In this document: one piece after another, positions 39,474-52,200 of the stretch
How the letters are laid out: every line of letters starts with the position of its first letter
Position numbering within the stretch: the stretch's first letter is position 1
The notes under the pieces: generated by a model
Told to the model about the DNA's origin: nothing
Database searches by the model: none
Seen by the model: only the letters and a program-made list of their open reading frames with translations
Translations under genes and position numbers: made by a program
Assembly (NCBI GenBank): GCA_013396995.1
Contig: VWZP01001425.1
Coordinates: 112,507 to 176,506, forward strand
DNA length: 64,000 nt
Direction of reading: 5' to 3'
Source: Dicaeum eximium
Taxonomy: Eukaryota; Chordata; Aves; Passeriformes; Dicaeidae

Positions 39474-39645
39474 GCCCAGAGCTGCTGTGGCTGCCCCATC
39501 ACTGGCAGTGCCCAAGGCCAGGTTGGGCGGGGCTTGGAGCAACCTGGGAGAGTGGAAAGTGTCCCTGCCATGGCAGGGGATGGGATGGAATGGGCTTTAA
39601 GGTCCCTTCCCAACCAAAACCATTCTGTGATCCTATGATTCTGAT
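39474..39645 (+). mobile_element. CR1 LINE 3'-end fragment
   Basis: CAGTGCCCAAGGCCAGGTTG through AAGGTCCCTTCCCAACC, then CCATTCTGTGATCCTATGAT. Little diverged. Confidence 0.93.
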
Positions 39646-41059
39646 TTAAATTTAAAATGCAAAAAGAAAAACTGCATGGAAATCAAAATCACTTTACAAT
39701 TGCTGAAAGAATGTACAGGAAGAGTTTTAGGCAACATAAAACCAGCTCAAACCATAATAAGTGTCCAGATCTGCTGAGACATATGTTTTGGGCAGTTTTC
39801 CTAAACTCATAGCTTTAGCAGAGTCTTCAGGTAACAGATTTTATATTTAAATGTCCAACTTCAAAGTGAAATGACAGCAGAAGCAGCCTTGCTTTTATTT
39901 TTAATTAAAAATTCAAAAGCATTACCTGAGTGGACTCCAAAAGTTAAAAAGCAGAAGGCAAATAAAATGTTATGTCTCTTAATGTCTTTGAAGTTGAATC
40001 TTACAATTGCTGGATCTCGTTTTCTGGAGGTTTGTGCCTGCTTGGGAGTGGGTGTCTTGTGTCAGGCTGGCGGTGAAGGGGGTGAACGAAGGGATGGAGA
40101 TTGCAGAGGAGTTTTTATCTTTTATTATTAAATGATTTGCAGATAGACTGGCAATAGTGGGTGCAGTGAAAGTGCTGTGGTTTAAATGGCTGTATAACCT
40201 TGCAGCATCAGAAAATGCTCTTCAATAAGAAAGCCCAGCCAGAACTCAGCCCTTGCTGAGTTTTGCACCCTCTCCCACCCAGCAAGGGCACGGCTCACCG
40301 TGGTACCCTGCTCTTGGTGTTTGCAGGGCTTCCCTGGCTGCCCCCCAACTTTCCCTGTTTTCCAGCCAGCAATGGCTTTGGAAGCCCAGATGAGCATTGC
40401 AGCTTTCCAGCAGATGATTGTCCCTCCTCTGCTGCCCACAGGTGAGGCTGCTGCAGGGCCGAAGGCCAGCCCAGGCTCTCTGTCCTGTTACAGGGCGGTA
40501 CCTGAGGCCACCAGACTCGCTCTGCCTTACCTTTCAAATAAGCAGCTTAATCATTCTTTGCTTGCAATTAAAATTTTGAGCTGGCCACATCTGTTCAAGG
40601 AGAATTTAACTTCATAAAATTTTGGCTCAAGCTGGGTTTACCTGAGCAAGTGGAAGCTGAACTCTCTGGCTCCATCAGCTCCAGTCTCCTGCGAGTGAGC
40701 ATCACTGCTCTGCTCCTCTGGCAGCTCAGGCAGGAGCGAGCCAAGGACCGGCCTCGGCCTCCTTTAGGAAAAGCCATCATTTCAGCTTCTGCAGGAATTG
40801 GAGTCCGGCCATAACGTGGGATGGAACACCTTGTAACACTTACAGATGAGCTCCTGCTTTCAGTGGATCCAGGCCAAACTTCTGTTTGGCTTCTTGTTTT
40901 CTTTGCTGTGGGATTGGCTGCGGTGTCGCGGAGCGTTTGTGGTCCGAGGGGCGGCAGCGGTGGCTGTGAGCAGTGTCTCCACCATCACGTGCTCTTTGGG
41001 GGGCTTCCCTGCTGCAATTAGGGGATAAAGCTCCAATTTTCTTAGGTTTTGCCATGTGT
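39646..41059. other. Non-coding segment, no gene recognised
   Basis: AT-rich to 40260, GC-richer afterwards. No exon or repeat is identified. Confidence 0.45.
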
Positions 41060-41226
41060 TTCTGTCAGAGGTGCAACCCAGTACTCCAAGGTCTGCTTGA
41101 GATTGGAACACATTGCCCAGAGAGGCAGTGCAGTCTCCCTCCCTGGAGATATCCCAGAACCACCTGGATGCAATCCTGTGCCTCATGCTCTGGGATGACC
41201 CTGCTAGAGCAGCGAGGTTGGACCCA
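41060..41226 (+). mobile_element. CR1 LINE fragment (different subfamily)
   Basis: CATTGCCCAGAGAGGCAGTG, CTCCCTGGAGATATCCCAGA and GACCCTGCTAGAGCAG followed by GAGGTTGGACCC. This is the older CR1 type with the 'gagaggctgtg' text; its terminal repeat is lost. Confidence 0.8.
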
Positions 41227-41634
41227 CTCTGGTCCCTGCCTCATCCTGTGGTTCAGTGGGAGCATCAGCCTCAGTCAAGGATAGGATTTGTTGCCCTCAA
41301 AGCAATGGGAAGTGCTCTCTGTGTAGCGAGGGTCTGGCTGGGCTGTGGTAACCCATGTGCTGTCTGGTGGCCATATGTCAGCCCCTGCACAGGGGGCAGT
41401 CACCTGCTGTCCCTGGTCACCTGGGGCCAGGGCAGGGAATGTTCTGGGAGGATTTTGCTGCATGGAGCAGCCCTGTTTGCCCAAAGGCTCTGACTCTGAG
41501 TCAGTCAATTGAAACAACACTATGAAACCTAAAAAAAAAATCAATGTTTGCTCAACAAGACTCTGTACAAAACATTTGTGACTTAATTTTATTCCCATCC
41601 TCTAATATTTTATTGATCAAATTCTATATTAACT

Positions 41635-42070
41635 ACCCTGACTTCCTGCTGAGATTGATGTCAGGTTAAGTAACCTGTAGTTACAAGTCCCGCTTGCTCT
41701 GGTTGAATGTGGATATCATCTACGACATTTCCAGAGTTCCATGATTTTCCTGCTCTGGTAACTTTTCTCCATTCCTATTGACAGATTAGGGATCTCTCCT
41801 GGCAATTCTCTTACAGTGCAGGAGCACAAGGCACCCAGAGGCTGTTGGATTTTCTATTGTTTAATGCTCCCTGTGCCTAGAAATTCTCAGATGGGTTCAT
41901 GGTCTTCATCTGATTTGAGTGCACTGGCTGAGTTTCCTAACAAAATGTTTATTGACCACTTCTGCCCTATCTCCTTCTTTATTAATAATATAATCATATC
42001 CACCCAACAATAAACCAGTTCTTGGAATTTCTTTTGAACCTAATATACTGAATACACTCCTTGCTGTCCG
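41635..42070 (-). mobile_element. Old CR1/L3-like fragment, antisense (tentative)
   Basis: Phrases resembling the reverse complement of the CR1 pol region: AGGTTAAGTAACCTGTAGTT, TTTATTGACCACTTCTGCCC and an AATAATATAATCATATCCAC part. Highly diverged; recognised only by remembered phrase order. Confidence 0.4.
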
Positions 42071-44269
42071 AAGTGTGGGCAGCCGAGACTTTGACATCTG
42101 CCTTTGTCTGTCACTGACTGACACCTCAAACATCCACAGCTCTGTTAAGGCCTGCTTCTTTTCTCTCCTTGTAACATAAGAAGATATGACAAAAGATACA
42201 CCTTGTAACAAAAGTTGGTCTGGAGCTGTCCTTGGAAAAGGCAGTTTGGAGCTGCTGACATTCCATGGATGCACATATCCATGGAGGCTTTCCCTGCTCA
42301 TCTCCAGGGTCTGCTCAGGATGTGCCAATCCAAGAGCCCCCTCCTCTCCCTGAGGTGTTCAGTGGCCTGGGATTGGGCATCTCCAAAGACCTTATGAAAA
42401 GGGCAATAGTCAAACCTGCTTTTGCCTTACCTACCTGTTGTAATACCAAAGTTTATTTCTGAAAATAGAGGTTTCTTGTAGTTGAGCCCAAGCTGAGGCA
42501 TACTACTGGGAAACAGAGACTATTCACTGCCTTCTGCTCCACATTTAAGCAAAACTCCTACAGTCTTTTGTTCACTACTCCTGCAGTCAATGCAGATGTC
42601 CAGAACAAACAATTATATGACCACTTGCCAAAAAATTGCCTTACAGCAACTTTAAACTACTCTGTGTTGGCAGCTTTTGAGGGTCTGTTGTTTCTGTAAC
42701 TCAGCTGGGCTGTGTGGCACATGAAACAGGGACTTGGGCAAGAACTCTCCCTTGGGCTGGTTTCTGTAATAGATTACCAAGATGGCAGTCACTCTTTGGA
42801 TATTTTTTTTTCCCACTACAATAAAATGCCTACCTTTAGGTTGCTGAATGCTGCTGAGGTGTCCATAACCATTTGATGTTCCCACCATACCCAAATGCCA
42901 AATTTGCAGAGATTCCTGTGGGCACCTGACAGCACATAGATTTTTTTGATACTGCATGGGTGCAACCCTAACTTTCTTATCTTGAGAAACCTGTCCATAG
43001 ATATGAATGGAAAGTGCCTCAGCAGCTCTGGGGATCCCCATGGAGCTCATGCCTTCACTCCCTACTGCAGCACCCTCCTTCTTGGGCCTTCAGATGTTTC
43101 GACTACAGATTTGCACCCAGGCCCAGATGCTGGGCAGCACAGCACCTTATCTGTAACTCCCAGAGAGGTCCAGGTGTGGTCAGCCTGCTGGAGAGCAGTG
43201 CCCAGGGGAGCTGGGGCAGCAGTGGGACTCCCCAGGAGGTTCCTGCTGGACTTGACCCGTCACAAGCAATGAGGCTGCAGAGGGAAATGCTGCACATCTG
43301 GCAGCCTGCTCTGCAGCAGCGTGGAGTTGTCTGGTGTAAAACAAAGCCAAATGCTCGTAAACTTACAAGACCACATTGATAAAACACTGATATCAAGATT
43401 TATTAAGGTGTTCTTTGCTCCGCCCTGGCCCTCAGAAGTTACTCTGAAAATGCTAAGGCCTGGAATGGGGGCCATGAGACACCTAGTGAAGGAGTTGTGC
43501 CAAGCGTCCATCCAGGAGCAACTGGGCTGTGGCACAAACCCGGGCATGTGCCCACAGGAGGGTCTGTGCCAGGCCCTCAGCTCCAAGGTGGGGCAGGTCC
43601 CACCCAGGGCACGGTGTGTGTGTCCAGGTGGTGCCTGGGACAGCTCTGCTCAGTGCCCAGGCAGGAGCTCTGACTCTGCTTGGATAAACGTGCACCTCTG
43701 TGGGCTGGTGTCCTTCTCTGCTCCAGAGCAGCCCAGCATTCCCTTGCATACAGGCCCTGCTTTGTTCAAGTATTCATCCTCCGCTTCAATTATTTATTTA
43801 TTCATTTCCCCCCCTTCATTTTTCCTTCTGTCTTTCCCCTGCTGGTGCCAGATGAATTCCTGTTTCTCCAGCAGCTCAGCGGGGCAGGGATTAATGTGGC
43901 TGGAGCATGGCTGCAGCCGTGCCAGGCAGTGGAGTGACCTCCTCCTGGGGAAAAAAAAGGAAAAGAAAAAGTAAAGTATCCAGCACTTAGAAACATGGGG
44001 GAAAAAACTCTGGGTGCTTCTTGTTCCTTTTCACTACAGACTATTTTCAGCACCTTCAACCCCCTCAGAGAGGAAAATATAATGGAAATCTTTAGCAGAA
44101 GATAAAATCGAGAGTGCAAATATCAAGCTGTATTGAAAGAAACTGCAAGCTCTGAACCCAAAACCATGTAAACTTTGAGAGCTTGGCTGAGGCTGTCAAT
44201 GCTGAGCCTGTTCTCCCAGCTCTGGTTGCTCAAGCCCCAGGATGCAGGAGGAAGTGTCTCCTTTCCTGT
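42071..44269. other. Non-coding segment, no gene recognised
   Basis: GC-richer at 43000-43700. The longest frame (217 codons at 43321-43974) has no recognisable family and ends in low-complexity Lys. Confidence 0.45.
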
Positions 44270-44660
44270 TGTCCTTCTGCTAATGGCATGATGAATTCTG
44301 ATTACACTGCAGTTGCGTGCCGGTGCTGTGGAAGGCCACGATAACTATTTGGTACATCAGTTTTCCTTCTGCCAACTTTCAGGAGCATTTTATAGGATTA
44401 ATATTCAATAAAACCCCCTTAACATTAAAAAAATGCTTAGTCCCCCAATTGTTATTAAATTCTTTTCCTGTGCCATAATGCGGCTGCTTTGATGTAAAGT
44501 CCTGCAGTTTCTGGAAGGAGCCGGCGTGATTACGCTAATGTGCAGTGCTCTTTCTGCTATTCCTATAGGGAAAATAAACCCCACATTAGTTCCATATTAG
44601 TACCTGACTTGGAGAAGTTAAAAAGTGCCAGAAAAAGGTTAACCAGAGTCAAGTACACAT
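44270..44660. promoter_or_regulatory. Candidate conserved non-coding element
   Basis: Repeat-free block with ATTTTATAGGATTAATATTC, CCCAATTGTTATTAAATTC, a GATTACGCTAATGTGC part and CCTATAGGGAAAATAAACC. High homeodomain-core density. Conservation inferred from texture only. Confidence 0.3.
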
Positions 44661-45427
44661 AAGAGAGCTGTGTTTATTAGTGTTAGGGGAGCCGTTTGAA
44701 AAAAACATTTCTGCTTTTACAGAAGAATTTATTGGTGTCTTTGCTTCTGGCTGCTTTATGCATTTTAATAAAGCAGTAGCAGCAATACCAGGGGGGAGCT
44801 GGTTGTGCCTGGTCCCAAGAAGGAGTTCCTGTGAGTGATATTGCCCCCTGTCCCCAGGCAGGGGCTACCCTCCGTGGGGGGGAGCCCAGGGATGAGCCTT
44901 CCATCCAGCACTGCCCAGGAGTTCACATTCCTGAATGCTGGCGTGGGGCAGGCTCTCCCACTGCCGGCACACCGAGGGGATCCCTCTGAGAGCCAGGGAA
45001 ACCAAGGCAAGAATTGCTTTGTGTGTTACAAGTGTTAAAAGTTACATCTAGCCTAGAGCAGCTTTGGCAATTTCCCTGTCAAACGTCTGGGATTATTTGG
45101 AAAACATGCTCTGCTGAAAGCAGCCCCAGTCCGAGATCCACCCCTGCAATGGGGTAAAATGCTGACTCTGGATGCAGCTGGGGCCAGAAAAGCCTTTTTG
45201 GTGGGAGAAATCCTAAAATGCTTTTTGTGTGTGGGGAGGGTTTGTGGTCCCCTGAGGTACCCGCTGACCTGGAGTAACCGTTCTTTGCTGTCATTTAGCT
45301 GTGGAAATGTTACATTTTTGATTTGATGACACAGATCTGTCATTTATTCATGGAAAACTCTGATACTGTTTAACCTTCAAACCAGAACTTAATAATACCA
45401 AAATGTAACCACGTCAGGGGGTGTGGA
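44661..45427. other. Non-coding segment
   Basis: Nothing recognised apart from a GC-richer stretch at 44790-45000. Confidence 0.45.
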
Positions 45428-45608
45428 GGCCCTGGCACAGGCTGCCCAGAGCAGCTGTGGATCCTTTGAAGTGTCCAAAACCAGGCTGGACAGGGCTTGG
45501 AGCAACCTGGGATAGTGGAAGGTGTCCCTGCCCTGCCAGGGTGTGGGACTGGATGGGCTTCAAGGTCCCTTCCAACCCAAACTGGCTGGGAGTCTCTGGT
45601 TCTGTGAT
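45428..45608 (+). mobile_element. CR1 LINE 3'-end fragment
   Basis: CCCTGGCACAGGCTGCCCAG through TGGAGCAACCTGGGATAGTG and GGTCCCTTCCAACCC, ending in a degraded TTCTGTGAT. Confidence 0.92.
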
Positions 45609-47099
45609 AACAAAAATTGGGTGTGCAGCCTGAGTGCCGTATTTTGCTCAGTGATCTCTATTCCCTCTCTTGAGCTGTTTACCTTTCTGGAGCTGTTTTG
45701 TGTGCTGTCACACAGAGATTCTGCTCTGGGGAGCCCACTGTCTGTTCTGTAGCTGCTTTCTGGGCAGTGATAATTCCTCCCAGGCTGTGCAGCAGCCCCA
45801 TTCATGCATTGGGGAGAGTGGGAGGATTCTGCTTTGCGGGCCCTAAGCCCGTCTGCACTCCCACATCTGGAAAGGCTCACGCCGTCTGTCGTGTTAGTGC
45901 ACTGGGACAAGAATTCTGATGGAAACACTTAATGCTCAAAGCACTGCTGGATAATGATAAATCCTTTGTGAAACGTGGATTTGCATTTAAGATTCTTTCC
46001 TGCTCCCATTGTCTGTGGGACACTTTACTCAGCTTCATTTCCACTGTCCCAAGTCTAAACTCCTAATCCCCTCTCCTGGTGCTTCAGCTGGAGCTGATAC
46101 TCCTCCGTTACTCCTTCATTTCCGTGGTTTTCAGAGCCCAGGCTCCACTCAGCCCTCTTCCCTCCCAATCCTCGCCAGTTTTCTCCTGTTCTCCAGTGCT
46201 GCTTTACTGGGCTGTCCCCTGTGGCAGTGCCCGATTCCCCTCTCCTGCTCAGCACCAGCAGCTCCCACTGCAGGGGCAGTGCCAGAGGCTCCTGGCCTTG
46301 CTGTGGCTCAGGCACAAGGAGAAGCACAGAAGGGACCCTGGGAAGTGCAGATGGGGTCGGTGAGCCCGGTTCCGGAGCATCCCGCCGGCTCTGGGAGCGG
46401 CAGCGATGCCGCAGTGAGCGAGGCTGCAGAGGGGAGGAGGAGAGCGGCTGTTCTCCCTCCGGAGCGCACGGCAGCGCTTCAGAACAGCCTTGGAGAGTTT
46501 GCAAAACGTCTGGAAATTGCAGAGTTGAAATTCATTTAGGAGAGACCCAAGCCTCCATATTTATTCATTCCTTTATTTTCCCTTCCTGAGCACGGACTGG
46601 AGAGAAACTGGCAGGACAAACCAGCCCCTCTTCACAAAAAGCAGTCTGAAATCAAAGAGGGAAATAAACTGCTGGGTCCTTAATGATGGGCTGGAGGCAG
46701 CATTTTATTTCATACTTTGTCCTTGCAATTTCCCCCTTTGTTTTACAGGGTGTGACTTTACCAAAAATAGTCAAAGGAAGAAAATAAAATTGAAAACTTC
46801 TTGGAGCAAGCCAAGTTTTCCATGCTGAAAATCAATTATTGCCCAATATTTTCAAGGCGAGACCCCCATGCTCTGGCATTAGGCCAGTTCATCCACCTTC
46901 ACCTGCTTTGTACTTTATTCACAAGAGTCAAAGATCCTGACAATAAAACTCTTTATTTCAGGAAAGTTTTGAGTTTCAAGGCGTTGCTGGTTCTTCTGGC
47001 CAGATCTGCCAGTGGAGGAAGGTGACTTCTTCCCTTGCTCCTTATGTTGTTCAGTGTGACCAACAGCAAATACAATCCTTCCATGAAATAAAATGATCG
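45609..47099. other. Non-coding segment, no gene recognised
   Basis: Octamer ATTTGCAT at 45979-45986. GC-richer at 46130-46500 with overlapping open frames of 95-176 codons on both strands, none of a known family. Confidence 0.45.
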
Positions 47100-47720
47100 C
47101 TTTTGGAAGGAATTGCAAGGTGGCAGAATTAGACAGTGGACATTTTAAAGGTTACTTTACTATGCTGGAGCTGCGAAAGATGGAAGTAATTTATTTCCTC
47201 TTGGTAATGTTCCTTTCTGGCCGAGCAATTTATCAGAAATGTTAATCCAACAAGCATAAGTGTGTATGTGGTGGGAGGAGGGAGGGGAGCAGAGGAAGGA
47301 GAGGGAGAAGGCATTTAAAATTAGCTTCGAAATACTGTACATCTCATTAAAAATGTAATCATGCATAAAATGAGATCAATGAAAATTTATCTAAAAGTGC
47401 AAGGAAAAGGCGTTTTCTGGTGTGATACTGGGTATAATAGTCTGGATTTTAATTTAGTCAGTTTGCAACAAAAAATCCCTCCAGGCTAAATAAACCAGTT
47501 TCCCTCCCAGTTATTGTCTGGACAGCTAATTTTCTGCACCTTTCCTTCTAATACTCAACCTTATCTCTTGCTGGATAGAGGTTTCAATATACTGCAGAGT
47601 TTGTTTTCTTTACATTTTCTATTACTGCAATTTAATTTGCATGATAAATGATGAGAGGTAGAAAGATGATAAAAAGAAGCAGAACATTTCTTTATTAATT
47701 TTGTTTAAATTAATGTAACT
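47100..47720. promoter_or_regulatory. Candidate conserved non-coding element
   Basis: AT-rich, repeat-free, with CATGCATAAAATGAGATCAA near 47371 and AATTTGCATGATAAATGATG near 47634 (octamer ATTTGCAT). Motif-based inference. Confidence 0.3.
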
Positions 47721-47911
47721 TTTCCCTGACTGTGCTTTTTACCCAAAAAGAGTATGTAGGAATTATTTTAAGTCTCCGTATTGCAGTTAGAAAACATTTA
47801 ATACTTGACAATGAGCTCCTGCCTCCCTTTCCAGGGTGCACATTTTGATTGTCATGTTTTCTTCCTACTTTGTGCTGTGTCTTACGACACTTCTGGACCA
47901 GTTTGGCCACA

Positions 47912-48000
47912 TCCCAAGGAGGCTCCAAAAGAGCTGCAGAGGGACTTTGGACAAGGGCCTGGAGTGCCAGGACAAGGGGAATGGCTTCCCCCAGCCAGAG
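47912..48000 (+). mobile_element. CR1 LINE internal fragment
   Basis: GACTTTGGACAAGGGCCTGG, then AGTGCCAGGACAAGGGGAAT and GGCTTCCCCCAG, the usual CR1 text upstream of the 3' end. Followed by unrelated sequence. Confidence 0.75.
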
Positions 48001-48419
48001 AAAAGTGTGGAACCTTTGCTGGAGAGGACTCTCCTCGCTGCTGGCTGTTCAGTGCTCAGCTTGCTGTTGGCTTGCAGCTTCCAGAGAGGCTGGAGAAGAT
48101 CTCCCTTCCTGTCTACTACTGGGATCTATTCAGAAAGACCTACATGTGGGCTGTTCCTCGGGTCAGTCCTTGGCTTGGCCATCCATGCAGGAGTGGTGGC
48201 TGCTCTTTCTCCTCCGCATTGTTCATGGAGGGCTCAAACAGTTTTCCCTGTCCTGTGTGGCTCCATCAGTCTTGTCAGCCTCCTGCCCATCATGAAACCT
48301 TCTGTAGCTATTCCTAGAGGTTCTTCCAGTTTCTTCTGTTGTGTGTCTTCCAAAGGCACCGTTATATAAGGTTTCTAATATTAAATATCCTCATTTCCCA
48401 GTTAAAATGAATACCATGG
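48001..48419. other. Open but unrecognised segment
   Basis: Three overlapping + frames of 148-177 codons run from the CR1 scrap across this segment. The predicted proteins are hydrophobic but match no family I know. More likely non-coding. Confidence 0.4.
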
Positions 48420-49210
48420 CCATTAGAGTGTGTTAATTGATGTCCCCCATTTTGTGGGTAGATGTGATCCATCTGGAGGGATGCTTGTGTTATGATATTT
48501 TCTTCTCCACCTTACATGCCCAGTACAAAACTGGCTCCACTTTGCTCCCTCTGGTTTGTGCTGATGATACCACCAGGCCCTGAACTTCCTTCACTTCCTT
48601 CATCCATTCCAAGTTGGTGCATTTTTTGATTGATGTACTTTAATAGACTGGCCTGCGGGCTCTGATGTGTCAAATAACCTTTTAAAATCCAAACAGATTA
48701 TGTCCCATGTTTTCTTCCTGTCTGGAGTCTGTGTTACCTCTTTAAAAAATTCCAGCAGATTTGTCAAACAAGATTTGCCCTTTATAGGACTCTGCTGGCG
48801 ACTTTTTGTATCAGCTCACGTTTCTCCAGATGTTTTGTGATCTCATCACTTATTAATGTCTCCATAATTCTGTCTTCTGCTGAAGTTACAGTTATTACTG
48901 TTAATGTGGCTGTGAATGCCTTGTCTCTTGCTTCCCCACTGGACTGCATCCGATGACATGGATCTGCACAGGATGGCTTCGAAGCTTAAGGGAAGAAATA
49001 TTTTTTTGGTCTTAGATTTGAGGGATTTAAGGGTACCTCCATTTTCTTAATCTATTACTTTTTTACTGATATTTAATAATCTTGTCTAAAAGGAGTTGGG
49101 ATATTTCCAATAGCACATGCTATGAGGGTCCCACACCTTTCCTATCTGTCCTTATTTCATAATCTCTCTTGCAAACATCATTCCAAACATCCCAGAGTTA
49201 GACATATCTA
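48420..49210 (-). mobile_element. Old CR1/L3-like fragment, antisense (tentative)
   Basis: Phrases such as TTCCAGCAGATTTGTCAAAC, GATTTGCCCTTTATAGGACT, TCTCCAGATGTTTTGTGATC and CTCCATAATTCTGTCTTCTG follow, in order, the reverse complement of CR1-type reverse transcriptase sequence. Very diverged. Confidence 0.45.
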
Positions 49211-52200
49211 ATTCTTTTCTTCTTCTAGGCTGACTGGACTTTGACTCCTCCCTTCTCCCTCACACAGCAATTGCCACAGGACTGTGGCTGCCTCAGGTGC
49301 TTCTTGCAGGCAGATGAGACAGAAATGTCTCCACTCACCATCCCTGCAGCAGCTGCCTGAAGACGTGCCCTCTTGGCTGCCAGCTGCCCCTGCTCAGCAG
49401 GGCACTGCCCTTCCCTGCCTTTTTCATGGAGGCAGTGCAAACAACAGTAACTCGATTTGGCTGGTCTTGTGGTCTTGAAAATACTTATTTTCACAGAATT
49501 TCCAGAATGCCATTTCAGAGCATGAACACTGTTTGTGCCTTCTGTCTGTGCAGTCAGTGTGTGTAGGCAAACACATCCCCTGGAGAATCCACAGGAAGGT
49601 GGCACAAGATTTCCACTTGATTTCCTTCCTTCAGAAGTAATAAAACTCCATGGGGGAGCATGAGAACTTTTCCCCAGGCTGTCCCTGCTTTGGGACTGCT
49701 GGAGTGGCTGAGAATGGAGGCAAGTCCCATGCTGCAAAAATTTATGGGAAAGTCCTAAGCTCCATGAAGCGCGTGGAATTTGGATGGGATACAAGCCAGC
49801 CTCTCCATTACATGTCTACAGCTCCCTGCATATTTGTGATTATCCTTATGAATAATGTAAGCTCCTGCTTTCAGATGGGAGAGGCTTCGGGAAGGAGTGA
49901 AGGAATGAGTCTGAGTGCTGGTAATGAACTTGAGAACCAGCAGTTTGTCGCTGGATGGGGCAGTGCAGTCACACATAGAGCCAATAGGGTTTCTTGGTAA
50001 AGGAGCAAAAATTCCTTTTATTGCAGTCACCACTACTAGAGCAATCTTTGATTTGTGTAATACAAGGGGCAGGGTTGGTGAGACAGTTGACACATTGGTG
50101 TTATTATGCAGCTTAAAACCAGTAGCTCTTATTTCAAAACACTCTTGTCTGTGAAAGAGGATTTTCTCATGGCCCTGACTCTTGAATCACTTAGTTGCTG
50201 CTGTTGGACTTCTTTTTTAAAGTATTTTATAAAAATTTAACGTTTTGATTGCCAGAACAAGAAGAATCCTTCCTCCTCCTTTCCAGCGAAATAAATTCTT
50301 TACCTATACCCCTTGAATTTCTCTGCCTGGGAAATCTAGCGGGCAGAAGATGCTGGAAGCCTTTTCAACACCTCTAATGGGTAAGATGTTTACACCACAC
50401 AGGCCTGGATCAGAAGGGTCTTTTGTGTGGAGGCATTTTGGTAACTCATCTATGTCACCCGAGAAAATGGTGCTGAAAGTTCCTCCATCAGCCTGCTCTC
50501 CCTGCATGGAGCGTGGCAGTGCCTGGGTGTGGGTCACTCATCAGCAACATCACACACGTCTGCAGAGCCACTGAATGGAATAAAGAGAATTGTTCAAACA
50601 ATTAGGCTAAAAGCAGAGCACAGAGGGAGGGTTTAATATTTTCCTTGCTCTCTCAGAACAGTTTTAAGGGATGGCTGCAGAAGAACATTTCTGGTGGTTT
50701 TGCTCATGCTTGTGGTAGCTGCTGCTGACACTTGGGCACCAGTTACACTGAGTAGTCTCATTCCCTGTAGTTGGGAATGTGCTAACCCACTGCTGAATTT
50801 TGGTTAAAATTTTCATTTGGTGGCTCCCCAAAAAGCTGTGGTTCAGGTTAGGCTGGGAGATGCCAAGTTTTGTCCACTGAGAGCTCCATGGTTTACCTCC
50901 ATAGAAATCTTCCTTGATCCCCAACCTCCTCTCCTTCCCACCACTGAGGAGGATTTGGCATTTGATCCAACAGCTCCACACCAATGGTCCAGAGCCTGGG
51001 TTATCCCTTCAGGAACATATGTCCATGTGGGCAAGAATATTTTGCACTCTGGGCTCCCCAACCTGCCCATTTCTCCTGCTGGAGCAATCCTGTGGCCTGA
51101 GAAGAGAAGGGAAGGGGAAGGTTGGCTTCAAGTTCTGATTCATCACTTTTATTGATCTTAAATTCTTTTGTTTTAATGCACACTTGATTGAGCCAGCATT
51201 TATCCAAACGGTTAAGGTTTGTAGGAAAAAGAGACAGTTGAAGAAAGAACAAATGAATCTAATGTAAATCAAATACTTAATGCTTTTATAGAAACTACAA
51301 AGCCTTAAATGTGTATTCCTAATGGTAATTTTACAAAACTCCACCAGGCATCTTCAAATGGAGGTGTGACAGTGATTGTTTCAGGCTGGAGATGGCTTTC
51401 CTTTCACATGCTAATCATCTGCTCATGGTGATATTTCCCAGCATCGTTGGAGTCAGCGAATTGAATAATTTATGGAATGAGTTTTGTTGTAAATTTATTG
51501 TGTCACAAGCAGGTTGTAATTTCACTAACAGTACACTTAAGTTATTAAGTAAAAAAAAATAATGTGGTTGATAGGACGGTGCATTTGGAGGTTCTCTTGC
51601 TCCCTCCCCAACCAGTTCTCATCTTATATATTTTCAAACAGAGTATTTACCTAATTTTTATTCAGAATCTGATCTGAGAAAGAGAGCGAGAGAGGACATT
51701 AACATAAGTGGGTTTGCATTTGCACACTATTGTTGAATCTGGTAGTCATAAACAAATTACAGAAGATTTTATACAGACAGAAATAGCATTAAAATGGCAG
51801 CGCTGTGGTGCGGCGCCGCCTTTGTTCCCTGTTTGTTTCTGAGAAATTGGCCTCAGCCACGAGCGACAGAGTGCTGAAGCTGCAGGCAGATGTGCAGAGC
51901 CAAGTGCAGCCTCTGGCTTGTCCCACAGCTCTGGTGCTCACTGTCTGGGAGGTGTTGGCAGGAAGGTGTTTCTGGCTGGATGGCACAGCAAGGACAGGGA
52001 GGGCTGCGAGCAGCCCTGCTCCCCAAAGGGGCTTGGCCAGGCCTGTTCCCCAAAGGGAAGGGTCTGGCTGCCCCCAGGGGAGGCCTGCAGAGCTTTACTG
52101 CTGCAACTTTGGCAGAATTTTTCTACAGCCTCGAAATGGCTCTTTTAGCATTTTAAAGCAGCTGTTGAAGCTGTATCCAGTCGTTATCCTTGGGCCCTGG

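Noticed and set aside
43321..43974. 217-codon + strand frame
   Set aside because: No family resemblance, no splice or promoter context, and it ends in a low-complexity Lys run.
47836..48369. Membrane-protein pseudogene
   Set aside because: Hydrophobic segments occur but I could match no family, and three frames are open at once, which points to composition.
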